Source: CAWHQZ01 sp963831645 (lineage in GTDB: Bacteria; Pseudomonadota; Alphaproteobacteria; Rhizobiales; Aestuariivirgaceae). Taken from it: a stretch of DNA of 64,000 nt. A model generated the notes under the pieces. That model did not search any database and was not told the DNA's origin. It saw nothing but the letters and a program-made list of their open reading frames with translations. Shown piece after piece: positions 29,112-38,203 of this stretch (positions are counted from its first letter, which is position 1; the number at the start of each line of letters is the position of its first letter). The stretch covers positions 372,001 to 436,000 of the forward strand of contig CAWHQZ010000017.1 of NCBI GenBank assembly GCA_963831645.1, in the 5' to 3' direction. The position numbers were made by a program, and so were the translations under genes.

Positions 29112-30878
29112 ATGACGCAGGAACTGACAGGGGCGGAAATCGTGCTGAAGGCGCTCGCCGATCAGGGTGTCGAGCACGTATTCGGCTATCCTGGCGGAGC
29201 CGTCCTGCCGATCTATGACGAGATGTTCCAGCAGGACAAGGTCAGGCACATCCTCGTGCGCCATGAGCAGGGTGCGGCGCACGCGGCCGAAGGCTATGCG
29301 CGCTCGACCGGCAAGTGCGGCGTCCTGCTCGTGACCTCGGGGCCGGGCGCCACCAATGCGGTCACCGGCCTGACCGACGCGCTGATGGATTCGGTGCCGC
29401 TGGTGTGCATTACCGGCCAGGTGCCGACCCACCTGATCGGCAACGACGCCTTCCAGGAATGCGACACGGTCGGCATCACGCGTCCGTGTACGAAGCACAA
29501 CTATCTGGTCAAGGACGTGAACGACCTCGCCCGCGTCATGCACGAGGCGTTTTATGTGGCGACGAGCGGCCGGCCCGGGCCGGTCGTGGTCGACATCCCG
29601 AAAGACGTGCAGTTCGCCCGGGGGCGCTACGTCGGCCCGCTCAACATTCAGCACCGGACCTATCGGCCGCGGGTCAAGGGCGACGAGACGCTGATCCGCG
29701 CGGCGGTCGAGATGATCGCCGGCGCCAAGCGACCGCTCTTCTATACGGGCGGCGGGGTGATCAACTCGGGCGTCCGGGCCTCGCAACTATTGCGCGAGTT
29801 CGTGAAGCTCACCGGGTTTCCGATCACCTCGACGCTCATGGGGCTCGGCGCCTTCCCGGCATCGGGCGAACAGTGGCTCGGCATGCTCGGGATGCACGGA
29901 ACCTACGAAGCCAATCTCGCCATGCACGATTGCGACGTGATGATCAGTATCGGGGCGCGTTTCGACGATCGCATCACCGGCAGGCTCGATGCGTTTTCGC
30001 CTGGCTCAAAGAAAATCCACGTCGACATCGATCCCGCATCCATCAACAAGACGGTGCGCTGCGACCTGGCGGTGATCGGCGATTGTGCGCATGTGCTCGA
30101 GGCGATGATCCGGGTCTGGAAAAGCCGCCAGCCGCGTCTCGACAAGGCGGCGCACGCGGCGTGGTGGAGCGCGATCCGGAAATGGCGCGCCCGCGACTGC
30201 CTGAAGTATCGCAGCAGCAGGGACGTCATCATGCCGCAATACGCGATCGAGCGGCTCTACGAGGCGACCAGAGCGCGCAACGTCTACATCACCACCGAGG
30301 TCGGCCAGCACCAGATGTGGGCGGCGCAGTTCTACAAGTTCGAGGAGCCGAACCGGTGGATGACCTCGGGCGGACTCGGCACCATGGGCTATGGGCTGCC
30401 GGCGGCAATCGGCGTGCAGGTCGCCCATCCCGACGCCCTGGTGATCGACATCGCCGGCGACGCCTCGGTGCTGATGACCATGCAGGAGATGTCGACCGCC
30501 GTGCAGCATCGCCTGCCGGTGAAGATCTTCATCATCAACAACCAGTACATGGGAATGGTCAGGCAGTGGCAGCAGCTGCTGCACGGCAACCGGCTGTCGG
30601 AGAGCTACATGGATTCGCTGCCCGACTTCGTCAAGCTCGCCGAGGCTTATGGCTGCGTCGGCATCCGGTGCGAAAAGCCGGTCGATCTCGATCCTGCGAT
30701 CGGCGAGATGATCGAGGTGAGGCGTCCGGTGCTGTTCGACTGCCGGGTCGCCGCGCTCGCCAACTGCTTCCCGATGATCCCCTCCGGCAAGGCGCATCAC
30801 GAGATGCTGCTCGGCGAAGACTTGCCGGACGTCGGGATCGGCGAGGTAGTCAGCGAAGAGGGGAAGGTGCTCGTCTAA
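29112..30878 (+). CDS. ilvB: Acetolactate synthase large subunit
   Basis: A ThDP enzyme of 588 residues from ATG 29112 (MTQELTGAEIVLKALADQGV). It shows the Glu of the ThDP site in VRHEQGAAHAAEGYARSTGK, the quinone-oxidase-like FAD region (GVINSGVRASQLLREF), and the C-terminal ThDP motif IDIAGDASVLMTMQEMSTAV ending near NNQYMGMVRQW. It makes acetolactate/acetohydroxybutyrate for Val, Leu and Ile. GTG 29091 with AGGTCAGGG in front is an alternative start. Bases 28967-29111 contain no clear leader peptide. The stop is two bases before a duplicated ilvH start (see 30881). Confidence 0.95.
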   Translation: MTQELTGAEIVLKALADQGVEHVFGYPGGAVLPIYDEMFQQDKVRHILVRHEQGAAHAAEGYARSTGKCGVLLVTSGPGATNAVTGLTDALMDSVPLVCITGQVPTHLIGNDAFQECDTVGITRPCTKHNYLVKDVNDLARVMHEAFYVATSGRPGPVVVDIPKDVQFARGRYVGPLNIQHRTYRPRVKGDETLIRAAVEMIAGAKRPLFYTGGGVINSGVRASQLLREFVKLTGFPITSTLMGLGAFPASGEQWLGMLGMHGTYEANLAMHDCDVMISIGARFDDRITGRLDAFSPGSKKIHVDIDPASINKTVRCDLAVIGDCAHVLEAMIRVWKSRQPRLDKAAHAAWWSAIRKWRARDCLKYRSSRDVIMPQYAIERLYEATRARNVYITTEVGQHQMWAAQFYKFEEPNRWMTSGGLGTMGYGLPAAIGVQVAHPDALVIDIAGDASVLMTMQEMSTAVQHRLPVKIFIINNQYMGMVRQWQQLLHGNRLSESYMDSLPDFVKLAEAYGCVGIRCEKPVDLDPAIGEMIEVRRPVLFDCRVAALANCFPMIPSGKAHHEMLLGEDLPDVGIGEVVSEEGKVLV

Positions 30879-30880
30879 TC

Positions 30881-31093
30881 ATGAACATCAGCAGCAATAA
30901 TCAGCCCGCGTCGCTCTCTCTCCCCCCTTGCGTGGGGGAGTTGGAGAGGGGGGTGGGTCCCTCAGGGATTCGCATCGGTGTTTCAAGCGAATCTCCTGCG
31001 AATTTGGCGGGCTGTCGACCCCCCTCCCTGGCCCTCCCCCGCAAGGGGGGAGGGAACTCCTTGGTCAAAGCAGGGGGGAGGAGAAAGCCATGA
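30881..31093 (+). repeat. Palindromic repeat insertion with duplicated ilvH start, forming a 70-codon linking frame
   Basis: The first 33 bases of ilvH (31090-31122) also occur, with one mismatch, at 30881-30913, directly after the ilvB stop. Between the copies lie 176 bases with inverted GC-rich arms (about 30918-30960 and 31019-31056). The frame starting at the first ATG (MNISSNNQPASLSL...) stays open across the insert and stops at 31091-31093, overlapping the real ilvH ATG by 4 bases. The insert also provides a GGAGGAG ribosome site before ilvH. This frame is probably translated as a coupling link rather than being a functional protein. Confidence 0.85.
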
Positions 31094-31653
31094 ACATCAG
31101 CAGCAATCATCAGCCCGCGTCGGCCTATTTCCTAGCGACGCAGAAGCAGAAGCCCGAAACCCATACGCTGACGGTGCTGGTCGACAACGAGCCCGGAGTT
31201 CTGGCGCGGGTCATCGGGCTGTTCGCCGGCCGTGGCTACAACATCGAATCGCTCACCGTGTCGGAAACCTCCCACGAGGCCCACGTATCGCGGATCACCG
31301 TGGTCACGACCGGCACGCCCTCCGTTCTCGAGCAGATCCGCGCCCAGCTCGAACGCCTGGTGCCGGTTCACTCGGTCGCCGATCTGACGGTCATCGGCAA
31401 CGCGATCGAACGCGAGCTCGCCATGGTGAAGGTTGCCGGCAAGGGCGAAATGCGGGTCGAGGCGCTGCGGCTCGCGGAGGCGTTTCGAGCCCGGGTGATC
31501 GACGCCACCACCGGTTCCTTCATCTTCGAGATCACCGGCAAGACCGACAAGATCGAGCAGTTTATCAACCTAATGATGCCGCTGGGACTGGTGGAAGTCT
31601 CGCGCACCGGCATCGCCGCCATCAGCCGCGGTCCGGAGGGGATGAAGATTTAA
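31090..31653 (+). CDS. ilvH: Acetolactate synthase small (regulatory) subunit
   Basis: The 187-residue protein has an N-terminal ACT domain (HTLTVLVDNEPGVLARVIGL, FAGRGYNIESLTVSET) that binds valine for feedback control, and the C-terminal domain of the family (ELAMVKV, FRARVIDATTGSFIFEITGK). ATG 31090 is chosen because GGAGGAG lies 7 bases upstream and the N-terminus matches the duplicated copy. It associates with IlvB. Translation may be coupled to the short frame inserted upstream. Confidence 0.95.
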   Translation: MNISSNHQPASAYFLATQKQKPETHTLTVLVDNEPGVLARVIGLFAGRGYNIESLTVSETSHEAHVSRITVVTTGTPSVLEQIRAQLERLVPVHSVADLTVIGNAIERELAMVKVAGKGEMRVEALRLAEAFRARVIDATTGSFIFEITGKTDKIEQFINLMMPLGLVEVSRTGIAAISRGPEGMKI

Positions 31654-31696
31654 CTGCGTCATCGGGCAATTTGCGCAAAGTCACGACCGGCTTCGT

Positions 31697-32183
31697 TCAG
31701 GCCGTTTCGCGGTCGTAGTAATCGACCGTGTTTTCGGCGCGGAACATCTTTCGGACACCGCTCTCGCCGCGCTGTCCGGTCACGATGAGGATCTTCTGCG
31801 AATTCGGGGTACTCACACGTCTCGATATCGACCAATGTCGATAGCGCGAGATACCGCATCGTTGTCTTGCCGGTGTTGATGATCTGGTGTGCTACGTTCG
31901 GGCCGCCTGGCGGGCATGCGATCACATCGTGTTTCCGGATCGGGTATCTTTTTTCGCCAAAGCGCAGCTCGCCTTCTCCCTCGATGATCAGAAACATCTC
32001 CTCTTCACCATGATGACAATGGAAGGGGCACTGGGCCTTGCCGGGTGGCAAAACTGTCAGATTGTAGCCAAGCTTCTTGGCTCCGATGTGATCGCTGATT
32101 TGGCCGCGGCTCGAAGTGTAGAGGCCGTTTTCTTCGATATCGTCGAACTCGACATCGTCGAGGTTCATGATCGGTTTCACCAT
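31697..32183 (-). CDS. Cupin-domain protein, frameshifted near the 3' end
   Basis: Starts at ATG 32183 after a GGAGG site (MVKPIMNLDDVEFDDIEENG). The cupin motif 1 is CPFHCHHGEEEMFLIIEGEG and motif 2 follows at GGPNVAHQIINTG, giving a metal-binding beta-barrel. After CEYP at about 31803 one extra base shifts the frame; correcting it gives SQKILIVTGQRGESGVRKMF and DYYDRETA with a stop at 31697, the natural end. Uncorrected, it runs to 31659 with a basic tail. The function of this cupin family is unknown. It converges on ilvH. Confidence 0.8.
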
Positions 32184-32378
32184 GTGTTCCTCCAATAAGA
32201 CTTAATCGCCAGTGTCACGCATGCTGGAGGTTATAGGCTAATCAAGTCGTCACCCCAGCGAATGTTGGGATCCAGCTTTGCAACCGGCGCCGCAGAAAAA
32301 GCGGGCTTTTGTCTCTAGGTCGTGAGCCCGAGAATCGCTAGAAATGACGAAGAGTTGGTTTCGGGTTATGGATCGCCG

Positions 32379-33134
32379 GTGACCGCGAAGCTTTCCGTCA
32401 ACGTCAACGCCATCGCTCAGCTCAGGAACCGGCGCAATCTGCCGTGGCCGTCCATTCCGGACCTGTGCCGCATCGCGCTCGACGCCGGAGCCCACGGCAT
32501 CACCGTCCATCCACGGCCCGACCAGCGCCACATCCGACCTGGCGACGTCGATGATATCGCGGCCCTCTTGCGCGGCCGCGGCGACAAGGAATTCAACATC
32601 GAGGGTTATCCGGCCGAGGACTTTCTGCGCCTCGTCGAGAAAGCCAGGCCGCAGCAATGCACGCTCGTTCCCGACGAGCCGGCGCAGGCTACCTCCGACC
32701 ACGGCTGGGACATCGCTGCCAATGAAGGGCTTTTGAAACGAGCCGTCGCCCGTCTACGGGCGCGGGGAGTGCGGGTATCGCTGTTCATCGACGCCGATCC
32801 GGCGCTGGCGCCGCTGGCGAAATCCGTGGGCGCGAACCGGATCGAGCTTTACACGGGCCCGTTCGGCAACAAGTTCACACCCCGCGAGCGCGCTGCTGAA
32901 CTGGGCAAGCTCAAGGCTGCCGCAGAGGCGGCACGGCAGGCCGGTCTCGGCGTCAACGCCGGCCACGACCTGACCCGTGACAACCTGCCGGAACTCGCGG
33001 CAGCGGTTCCCTTCCTCGCCGAAGTATCGATCGGCCATGCCATCGCCGCCGATGCCTTGACCTTCGGAATGGCGCGAACAGTGCGGCTGTTCCGCGCTGC
33101 TTTGCAATCACCGTTCGCGGCTGCATCGGCATGA
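32379..33134 (+). CDS. pdxJ: Pyridoxine 5'-phosphate synthase
   Basis: The 251-residue protein starts at GTG 32379 (VTAKLSVNVNAIAQLRNRRN). PdxJ motifs follow: DAGAHGITVHPRPDQRHIRP, NIEGYPAED, CTLVPDEPAQATSDHGWD, NRIELYTGPF, and the phosphate-binding GLGVNAGHDLTRDNLPEL. It condenses deoxyxylulose 5-phosphate with aminoacetone-3-phosphate to pyridoxine phosphate. An earlier ATG (32322) adds residues not typical of the family. It overlaps the LysE gene by 4 bases. Bases 32184-32378 hold part of a degenerate REP-like palindrome (GTCACCCCAGCG at about 32249). Confidence 0.94.
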   Translation: MTAKLSVNVNAIAQLRNRRNLPWPSIPDLCRIALDAGAHGITVHPRPDQRHIRPGDVDDIAALLRGRGDKEFNIEGYPAEDFLRLVEKARPQQCTLVPDEPAQATSDHGWDIAANEGLLKRAVARLRARGVRVSLFIDADPALAPLAKSVGANRIELYTGPFGNKFTPRERAAELGKLKAAAEAARQAGLGVNAGHDLTRDNLPELAAAVPFLAEVSIGHAIAADALTFGMARTVRLFRAALQSPFAAASA

Positions 33135-33763
33135 AAAACGAGCTCTTTACGTTGGCCGGCATCGGTCTCGTGCAACTGCTGGCGGTCATCAGCCCAGGCC
33201 CGAGTTTCCTCATCACCGCGCAGACGGCGGCGCTGCGCTCTCCGGCGACCGGGGTGAAGGTCGCCCTCGGGCTCGGAGCCGGAACGCTCCTGTGGTCCGG
33301 CGCTGCCCTCCTCGGCCTGAATGCGGTCTTCCAGCAGTTTCACTGGCTCTATGTGGTGGTGAAGATAGGCGGAGCCCTGTTCCTACTGTGGATCGCATTG
33401 CAGATCTTCCGGCATGCCGCGGAACCGATCGAACTGAACCAGGGAGCGGACCAGCAACGAACCCGTGGGCCCTTTCTCAAAGGGTTCCTCACCCAGATCG
33501 GCAATCCCAAGGTCGCCGTGTTCTTCGGCTCGATATTCGTCGCCATGTTGCCCAGCGAGGTGCCGTTGTGGATGGCGCTGTCACTGATCGGCATCGTCAC
33601 CCTGAACGAAGTCGTCTGGTACTCGGCAGTCGCTCTCTTCTTCGGCTCAGCGCCGGTGCGCCGCTCCTATCTTGCGGCCAAACGCTTCATCGACCGGGCA
33701 ACAGGGCTGTTCCTGGGCGCGCTCGGGCTTCGCCTCCTGTGGTCGGCGCGCGAAACGGCGTGA
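33131..33763 (+). CDS. LysE/RhtB-family amino-acid exporter
   Basis: The 210-residue membrane protein has about six hydrophobic helices and the family signature LLAVISPGPSFLITAQTAAL in helix 1, then GVKVALGLGAGTLLWSGAAL and FLTQIGNPKVAVFFGSIFVA. It likely exports an amino acid such as homoserine, threonine or lysine. It is translationally coupled to pdxJ. Confidence 0.93.
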   Translation: MKNELFTLAGIGLVQLLAVISPGPSFLITAQTAALRSPATGVKVALGLGAGTLLWSGAALLGLNAVFQQFHWLYVVVKIGGALFLLWIALQIFRHAAEPIELNQGADQQRTRGPFLKGFLTQIGNPKVAVFFGSIFVAMLPSEVPLWMALSLIGIVTLNEVVWYSAVALFFGSAPVRRSYLAAKRFIDRATGLFLGALGLRLLWSARETA

Positions 33764-33868
33764 CCGAACAGCCAGAGCGGGACCCTTGCTTTCACAACTA
33801 TCGTATGCGCATCTTTTCCAGGTGTGCGGGCGCGCGCACATCCGTCATCCCGGCGCACCCTCCCCAAC

Positions 33869-33955
33869 GTCATTCCGGCGCAAGCCGGATCCCGCTCGGG
33901 ACTTTTCCGCCGCTGGACTGCTTAAAGCTGGATACCGGCTTTCGCCGGCATGACG
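33869..33955. repeat. REP-like inverted repeat pair
   Basis: GTCATTCCGGCGCAAGCCGG (33869) and its inverted partner CCGGCTTTCGCCGGCATGAC (33936) flank a 47-base centre. A further partial arm (CGTCATCCCGGCGCA) lies just before at 33843. This type of extragenic palindrome (GTCAT-CCGG-core) is widespread in alphaproteobacterial genomes. It fills most of the 237-base gap between lysE and ilvC, which has no gene. Confidence 0.75.
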
Positions 33956-34000
33956 GATGAGTGAGAACGCGATGGCTGCGAACTGTTCAAGGGGAATTTC

Positions 34001-35021
34001 ATGCGTGTGTACTACGACCGCGATGCCGATGTGAAATCTCATCAAGGGCAAGAAAGTCGCGATCATCGGCTATGGCAGCCAGGGCAGGGCGCATGCCCTC
34101 AATCTCAGGGATTCAGGCGTCAGAAACATTACGATCGCCCTGAAGCCGGGGTCGGCCACCGCCAAAAAAGTCGAGGCCGACGGGCTCAAGGTCATGACGG
34201 TCCCGGAAGCGGCGGCGTGGGCCGACCTCATGATGATGGTGGCCCCCGACGAGCTGCAGGCCGACATCTGGAAGGACGAGATTGCTCCGAACGTCCGCGA
34301 CGGCGCTGCCATTGCTTTCGCCCACGGCCTAAACGTCCATTTCAATCTCATTGAGCCGAGGGAAACCATCGATGTTCTGATGGTGGCGCCCAAGGGCCCG
34401 GGTCATACCGTCAGAAGTGAATATGAAAAAGGCGGCGGCGTGCCGTGTCTCATCGCCATCCAGCAGGACGCTTCGGGCAACGCCCATGACCTGGCGCTTT
34501 CCTACGCGAGCGGCATCGGCGGCGGGCGCTCCGGCATCATCGAGACGACCTTCAAGGAGGAATGCGAAACCGACCTATTCGGCGAGCAGGTCGTGCTGTG
34601 CGGCGGTCTCATCGAGCTCATCCGGGCCGGTTACGAAACCCTGGTCGAGGCAGGCTATGCGCCCGAAATGGCCTATTTCGAGTGCCTGCACGAGGTCAAG
34701 CTCATCGTCGACCTCATCTACGAGGGCGGCATCGCCAACATGAATTATTCGATCTCCAACACTGCGGAGTTCGGCGAATACGTGACAGGCCCGCGGATCA
34801 TCACGGAAGAAACGCGCAAGGAGATGAAGCGGGTGCTGGCCGACATCCAGTCAGGACGCTTCACGTCGGAATGGATCGGCGAGTGCAAGGCCGGCCAGCC
34901 GCGCTTCAAGGCGTCGCGCCGGATGAACGATGCCCACCCGATCGAGGAAGTGGGTCAGAAGCTCAGGGCGATGATGCCGTGGATCGCCAAGAGCAAGCTC
35001 GTCGACAAGGCGCGGAATTAG
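34001..35021 (+). CDS. ilvC: Ketol-acid reductoisomerase, frameshifted near the 5' end
   Basis: ATG 34001 starts MRVYYDRDADV; one extra A in the run at 34034-34036 breaks the frame. Without it the protein continues NLIKGKKVAIIGYGSQGRAH, the NAD(P)-binding GxGxxG, then DELQADIWKDEIAPN, LMVAPKGPGHTVRSEYEKGG and FKEECETDLFGEQVVLCGGL (metal-binding Asp/Glu helices), ending LVDKARN at 35021. The corrected length is 339 residues, normal for class I IlvC. It is the second common step of branched-chain synthesis. Because the rest is perfectly conserved, a sequencing indel is the most likely cause. Confidence 0.93.
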
Positions 35022-35032
35022 AACCCGCGCGT

Positions 35033-35100
35033 ATGGATGGGCGGCCCTCGTTCCGTCCCGCCCGAGAAACCGACGCGCTCGAGCTGGCATGCCTGAAAGC
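35033..35100 (+). pseudogene. Possible 5' remnant of a GNAT acetyltransferase gene
   Basis: The segment reads MDGRPSFRPARETDALELAC, like the first strand and helix of GNAT proteins, and then loses similarity. No further GNAT motif follows in any frame. The 256-base gap 35022-35277 otherwise shows only the GGGAGGGAGGTG purine stretch that serves as ribosome site for the next gene. Confidence 0.35.
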
Positions 35101-35277
35101 TGCGCGAGCCGGGCCAATCGCCGATCGAGGTCGGACGCAACGGCATCCGCAACAATGCGGCAAGCCCGCGGCGACTGGATCCTGCTTCGGAAGGTGGTTG
35201 CGCAGTAAATTGTCGGGACATTTCGCGGGGCAGGGCGGAAAATACACCGGAATGATTTCAGGGAGGGAGGTGCAGCC

Positions 35278-37059
35278 TTGGAACGGGGCCAGCGAAGGCT
35301 CGCGGCGATCCTCGCCGCCGACGTAGCCGGGTATTCGCGGCTGATGGCGGCTGATGAAGCCGGCACCGTTGTGCGGCTCAGAACGTTGCGGGCCGAAATC
35401 ATCGAGCCCAAGATCGCCGAGTTCTGCGGCCGTGTCGTCGGTTCGGCCGGCGACAGCCTGCTGGTCGAGTTCGCCAGCGCCGTCAACGCCGTGCAGTGTG
35501 CGGTGGAGACGCAGCAGCGGCTCGCGGGTCTCAACGCCTCTCTGCCCGAGGATCGACGCATGGCCTTCCGCATCGGCGTGAACCTCGGTGACATCATCGC
35601 CGAGGACGGCACGATTCACGGCGACGGCGTGAACGTCGCGGCGCGGCTGGAAAAGCTGGCCGACCCCGGCGGCGTCTGCATCGGGGCGAACGTCCACGAT
35701 CAGGTCAGGAGCAAACTGCCCTACGATTACACCGACCTCGGCCCACAACGCGCCCACAACATCCCCGAGCCGGTCCACGCCTGGCGGATCGGACCAGCCG
35801 TGCGCAGAGCGGCTGCCGCCGTCAAAGGTCCGGGGCGCGACGCCAGTCCTCCGGCTGGCAAACCTTCGATCGCCGTGCTTCCGTTCGAGAACATGAGCGG
35901 CGATGCGGAGCAGGATTATTTCTCCGACGGCATCACCGAAGATCTGATCACCGAGCTTTCCCGGTTCCGCGAGCTGCTGGTGATCTCGCACACCTCCTCC
36001 TTCGCTTTCAAAGGCAGAAAGTTCCACATCTCGGACGTCAGCCGCAGCCTGGGCGCGCAATATGTCGTAGCGGGCAGCATTCGCAGAGCTGGCAAGCGCG
36101 TGCGCATAACCGCCCAGCTTACCGACACCGCGAGCGACAAGCAGATCTGGGCCGAGCGGTATGATCGGGATCTGGAAGACATTTTTCAGGCTCAGGACGA
36201 TGTCGTCAGGCACGTCGTAGCCACGTTGGTCGGGCGTCTGGAGCATGAGCGGTATGAAAGCACCAGGCGAGTTTCAGCGGATCGTCTTGCGGCCTACGAT
36301 CTTTTTCTCCGCGGCCGACAGCACTTCTTCACCTGGACTCTCGAGGACAATCAGAAGGCGCGGGAGTACTTCGAAGCCGCGGTGCGCATCGATCCGGACT
36401 ACGCGGCTGCCTACGCCGCACTGTCAGAAGCATCCTACAGGTCGTGGCTCAACGGCTGGAGCAACTCACCCGAAGACGATCGCGCGGCCTTTTTGGCGAT
36501 CGCGCGAAAGGCTGTCGAATTGGACGATCAGGACAGCCGCACGCAAATGGCCTTTGGAATCGGCTACATGTATCACGGCGAGCTCGCGAAGGCCCGTCAT
36601 CACTTGGAGATTGCCCGCCGGCTGAACCCGAACCATACGCGTGTTCTGGCGTTCCTGTCGCGACTTGTCCTCTTCGAAGGTGATCCCGCGCGATCGGTCG
36701 AATACGTTCGCGAAGCGATCGCTCTCAATCCGTTCGGGAAATACGAGTGGTTCCTCGGGCAGGCGCAATTCACCGCCAGGGACTATCGCAATGCGATCGC
36801 GACGTTGACGAGCATCCGCGATCCGACCGAGGTGGTCGTGGCGTTGCTTGCGGCCTGCCGTGCGATGATGGGCGAGGAGGCGGAGGCCGGCCGTCTTTGC
36901 AGCGAATTCCTTCGCCGAACGTCGGCGGCCCCCGGGTTGAAAACGCTCACGGGCCCGCTCGACTGGCAGCGGTATGTTTCAGAACGATGGCCGTTCCAGA
37001 ACCGCAATGACTTGACCCATCTGGTGGATGCGCTGCGTAAAGCAGGTCTGCCGATCTGA
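35278..37059 (+). CDS. Class III adenylate/guanylate cyclase with TolB-like and TPR modules
   Basis: The 593-residue protein starts at TTG 35278 behind a strong GGGAGGGAGG site. Residues 1-170 form the class III cyclase domain (RRLAAILAADVAGYSRLMAA with metal Asp, GRVVGSAGDSLLVEFASAVN with the second Asp, GDGVNVAARLEKLADPGGVC). Residues 200-320 form a TolB N-terminal-like domain (PSIAVLPFENMSGDAEQDYF, VAGSIRRAGKRVRITAQLTD). Residues 345-590 are TPR-like repeats (YFEAAVRIDPDYAAAYAALS). No membrane segment is present. It probably makes cAMP in response to a protein or ligand bound by the C-terminal repeats. This architecture is common in Rhizobiales. Confidence 0.9.
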   Translation: MERGQRRLAAILAADVAGYSRLMAADEAGTVVRLRTLRAEIIEPKIAEFCGRVVGSAGDSLLVEFASAVNAVQCAVETQQRLAGLNASLPEDRRMAFRIGVNLGDIIAEDGTIHGDGVNVAARLEKLADPGGVCIGANVHDQVRSKLPYDYTDLGPQRAHNIPEPVHAWRIGPAVRRAAAAVKGPGRDASPPAGKPSIAVLPFENMSGDAEQDYFSDGITEDLITELSRFRELLVISHTSSFAFKGRKFHISDVSRSLGAQYVVAGSIRRAGKRVRITAQLTDTASDKQIWAERYDRDLEDIFQAQDDVVRHVVATLVGRLEHERYESTRRVSADRLAAYDLFLRGRQHFFTWTLEDNQKAREYFEAAVRIDPDYAAAYAALSEASYRSWLNGWSNSPEDDRAAFLAIARKAVELDDQDSRTQMAFGIGYMYHGELAKARHHLEIARRLNPNHTRVLAFLSRLVLFEGDPARSVEYVREAIALNPFGKYEWFLGQAQFTARDYRNAIATLTSIRDPTEVVVALLAACRAMMGEEAEAGRLCSEFLRRTSAAPGLKTLTGPLDWQRYVSERWPFQNRNDLTHLVDALRKAGLPI

Positions 37060-37077
37060 ATGGACGACACCGAATGA

Positions 37078-37764
37078 CTACGCTTCGATCAGGAAGCGTT
37101 GTTTGAAACCCTGCCTGCCGCGCGGCGTGACGAAGACGGCCCGCGTGCGCTCGTCCCGCCGGAGCCAGCCCTGATCGCACAGCCGGGAAAACAGGCTCGC
37201 TCCCAGAGCGCCACCCAGGTGCGGCTGGCGCTCGCTCCAGTCCAGGCACTGCCGGGTGAGCCGCCGTCGGCTGGTCAGCAACTCATCCATGTCGATGCCC
37301 ATGTCGGCGAACGCCGACCTGCCCTTCTTGCGCAGGGTAAACCCGGTAGTGGTTGCAACCAGATAGCCAAGCGCCACCAACGATAATGTAAGCTGGACCC
37401 CCAAGCGTCCGGCCAGATGGTCATAACAGGTCCGCGCAGCGCGCAGCGGATCGTCACGGCGATGCGGTGCGCGATAGCGGGGCGACGTGTTCGCCGCGAT
37501 CGATTCAAGCGCCTCCAGGACGTCGGCGATCTCCTTCGAGGCGAGGCGGAAGAGTCCATGGCGTCCCGCGCGCTCCACGGTCACCATCTTCGCCTTCACC
37601 AGCCTTGCAAGATGACCGCTCGCCGTATTGGGAGCCACCCCGGCGATATGGGCGAGCTCGGTTGCGGTCAGGCTATTGTCGTCCTTCAGGGCGGACAACA
37701 TGCTTGCGCGGGCGGGGTCGCCGATGAGGGACGCCACTTCAGCGATGTTCGGGCCGTCGGCCAT
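37078..37764 (-). CDS. ArsR-family winged-helix regulator
   Basis: The 228-residue protein begins MADGPNIAEVASLIGDPARA and has the ArsR wHTH: LTATELAHIAGVAPNTASGH followed by LARLVKAKMVTVERAGRHGL. It has a C-terminal extension of about 130 residues (CYDHLAGRLGVQLTLSLVAL, CLDWSERQPHLGGALG) found in a subgroup whose ligand is unknown; no Cys metal site is visible. It converges on the cyclase gene and diverges from the truncated GFA gene. Confidence 0.88.
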   Translation of the reverse strand: MADGPNIAEVASLIGDPARASMLSALKDDNSLTATELAHIAGVAPNTASGHLARLVKAKMVTVERAGRHGLFRLASKEIADVLEALESIAANTSPRYRAPHRRDDPLRAARTCYDHLAGRLGVQLTLSLVALGYLVATTTGFTLRKKGRSAFADMGIDMDELLTSRRRLTRQCLDWSERQPHLGGALGASLFSRLCDQGWLRRDERTRAVFVTPRGRQGFKQRFLIEA

Positions 37765-37833
37765 AGTTCGATCTTAGCCGAATCATCGCCGCCAACAAAC
37801 TCCTAAGATAGAACAGGCTTGGGAGGAACGGCG

Positions 37834-38070
37834 ATGACTGGTCAACTGCATTCCGGGGGCTGTCACTGCGGCGATATCCGCTATGAGGTCAGCGGGCCAT
37901 CGGTCTGGAAAGCCGTCTGCTATTGCGAAAGCTGCACACGCATAGCCGGCGCTCCCGCCGTGGCTTGGGCCGGCATCGAGAGGTCCCGATTCCGCATGCT
38001 GAAAGGCTGCGTAAAGTATGACCCCGAGAATTTCTTCCGGGTCAACCAGAACATCCGCCCACAAGCCTAA
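37834..38070 (+). CDS. GFA-family (glutathione-dependent formaldehyde-activating-like) protein, 3'-truncated
   Basis: The 78-residue product starts MTGQLHSGGCHCGDIRYEVS with the zinc motif CHCG, then AVCYCESCTRIAGAPAVAWA, the first half of the GFA Mss4-like fold. Complete family members have about 120-135 residues with a second CxxC (TFCGxCGTPL) that is missing here. After the MLKG segment the sequence is unrelated (NFFRVNQNIRPQA). The 3' half appears deleted; 38071-38203 shows no continuation in any frame. Confidence 0.7.
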   Translation: MTGQLHSGGCHCGDIRYEVSGPSVWKAVCYCESCTRIAGAPAVAWAGIERSRFRMLKGCVKYDPENFFRVNQNIRPQA

Positions 38071-38203
38071 AGAGCGATATTTGCGAGATCTCTGCCCGGC
38101 GCGGTAGCAATGTCTTCATCCGGTGTGGGTTCCCGTGCAGTCTATGCCGGATTGCGGCGGCGTATGGGATAGTCGGCCGATCGAGCAGGGCAGGAGGAAT
38201 TTC

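Noticed and set aside
30881..31093. 70-codon frame between ilvB and ilvH as a real gene
   Set aside because: Its N-terminus is a copy of the ilvH start and the rest is palindromic repeat sequence; more likely a coupling frame than a functional protein.
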